Assembly: GCA_033344735.1 (NCBI GenBank) | Contig: JAWPMW010000001.1 | Coordinates: forward strand, 1,680,171 to 1,744,170 | Reading direction: 5' to 3' | Source of the DNA: Gammaproteobacteria bacterium | Lineage (GTDB): Bacteria; Pseudomonadota; Gammaproteobacteria; UBA4575 | DNA length: 64,000 bases | Shown here: one piece after another, positions 63,621 through 64,000 of the stretch | Layout: each line of letters starts with the position of its first letter | Position numbering within the stretch: position 1 is the stretch's first letter | The notes under the pieces: generated by a model | What the model was told of the DNA's origin: nothing | The model's input: only the letters and a program-made list of their open reading frames with translations | Databases searched by the model: none | Position numbers and translations under genes: made by a program

Positions 63621-64000
63621 TTAATGTGAATTTTTAGACTTCTGCTTCCAGCGCTTGCGAATCTCTGCCTGCTCTTCTGGAGACAATTGTTTGTACCATT
63701 GATATTTTTGTTTTATTTTAGCGCGTTCTTCAGGTGGCAAAGATTGAAATTTTTTGCGCCGCTCTTGAACTACAGCTTTCTCCTTGGGAGACATATTAGC
63801 CCACCGCTTCAATCTATTTTTAATTTTATTTTTTTTCTCTTCGGGCAATGTGTCCCATTGATTTGATAACTTATTTAAACGTGTGCGCCGCTTAGGTGAA
63901 AGGGTATTCCAGTCGTTTTTTAGCGGAGCAAGTATATTTTGCTGCTTATTACTCAACTCATCCCATGTGATGACATCATCAGCAATAGCGGTTAATGAAA
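63621..64000 (-). CDS. DUF3106-domain protein, N-terminus beyond the window (partial)
   Basis: The frame is open to the right edge and no ATG occurs inside the window. A TTG at 63956 exists, but the residues before it (ADDVITWDEL) fit the start of the mature protein, so the true start with its signal peptide lies outside. The visible 125 residues contain a repeated motif, W-x-x-L/M-S/P-P-x-x-(K/R), in which each repeat has about 20 residues (WDELSNKQQN, WNTLSPKRRT, WDTLPEEKKN, WANMSPKEKA, FQSLPPEERA, YKQLSPEEQA), and end in a basic tail. This is the DUF3106 pattern. Function unknown. Confidence 0.82.
   Translation of the reverse strand, partial: SLTAIADDVITWDELSNKQQNILAPLKNDWNTLSPKRRTRLNKLSNQWDTLPEEKKNKIKNRLKRWANMSPKEKAVVQERRKKFQSLPPEERAKIKQKYQWYKQLSPEEQAEIRKRWKQKSKNSH

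Overview
The window is an AT-rich stretch of a gammaproteobacterial chromosome, read mostly as conserved housekeeping DNA broken by a few accessory loci. The assignment rests on several gammaproteobacterial gene orders: ruvX-pyrR-pyrB-pyrC' (with a pseudo-dihydroorotase, as in Pseudomonas), pilT/pilU divergent from yggS-proC-yggT, cysQ beside yrfG, yggX-mutY beside an asmA-like gene, and rdgB-hemW. It also rests on type IV pilus retraction ATPases, a lipid A acyltransferase-type protein and outer-membrane barrel proteins. I cannot name the genus from the sequence. No rRNA, CRISPR array, transposase or integrase was found, and there is one tRNA (Phe).

Layout. 0-3.7 kb: pyrimidine operon ruvX(end)-pyrR-pyrB-pyrC'-pyrK, with overlapping start/stop codons. 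3.7-7.3 kb, minus strand: pilT followed by two pilU-like ATPases. 7.5-9.7 kb: yggS-proC-yggT. 9.8-15 kb: an HU-like protein, a TerB-domain protein, a small three-gene run (hypothetical, Xre/MbcA/ParS-like, YkgJ-like), yrfG, cysQ, an HtrB-like acyltransferase and a lipoprotein. 15-19.1 kb: a TetR regulator and a three-domain MFS/PlsC/acyl-ACP synthetase fusion, with a palindromic operator inside the promoter spacer.

19.8-31.6 kb is the most distinctive block. It is a five-gene minus-strand cluster of exported DUF11-type repeat proteins ending in a 2103-residue protein with DUF11, SdrD-B-like, OmpA-like and predicted outer-membrane barrel regions. The upstream four proteins share leader, N-terminal and C-terminal motifs and carry no anchor of their own. 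I infer a multi-component cell-surface structure.

32-38 kb holds ordinary and regulatory genes: DUF454, djlA, MOSC, cupin, LuxR, FHA-GGDEF, a haem-oxygenase-like di-iron enzyme, and an ArsR-rhodanese regulator with a perfect palindromic operator and a divergent 37-residue membrane protein. 38.5-42.6 kb is a zinc-starvation operon: a strong promoter overlapped by a Zur box, then zur, a MerC-domain gene, a His-rich zrgA-type protein, an ABC ATPase, an FtsX-type permease and a DUF3299 protein. 42.6-46.5 kb is an accessory segment (amine oxidase, SDR, N-demethylase-like protein) that ends in a 5'-truncated DUF4437 gene next to the 3' end of tRNA-Phe.

46.7-64 kb is conserved. It contains yggX-mutY-START-asmA, moaC/moaD, an HtrA protease, cbpA-like and hsp20 genes with a sigma-32-type promoter, an asparaginase half-protein, yicC/rph/rdgB/hemW, rpmE with a pair of inverted DnaA boxes upstream, an M48 protease lipoprotein, a 5'-3' exonuclease, hemH, an HNH nuclease and the end of a DUF3106 gene that runs off the window.
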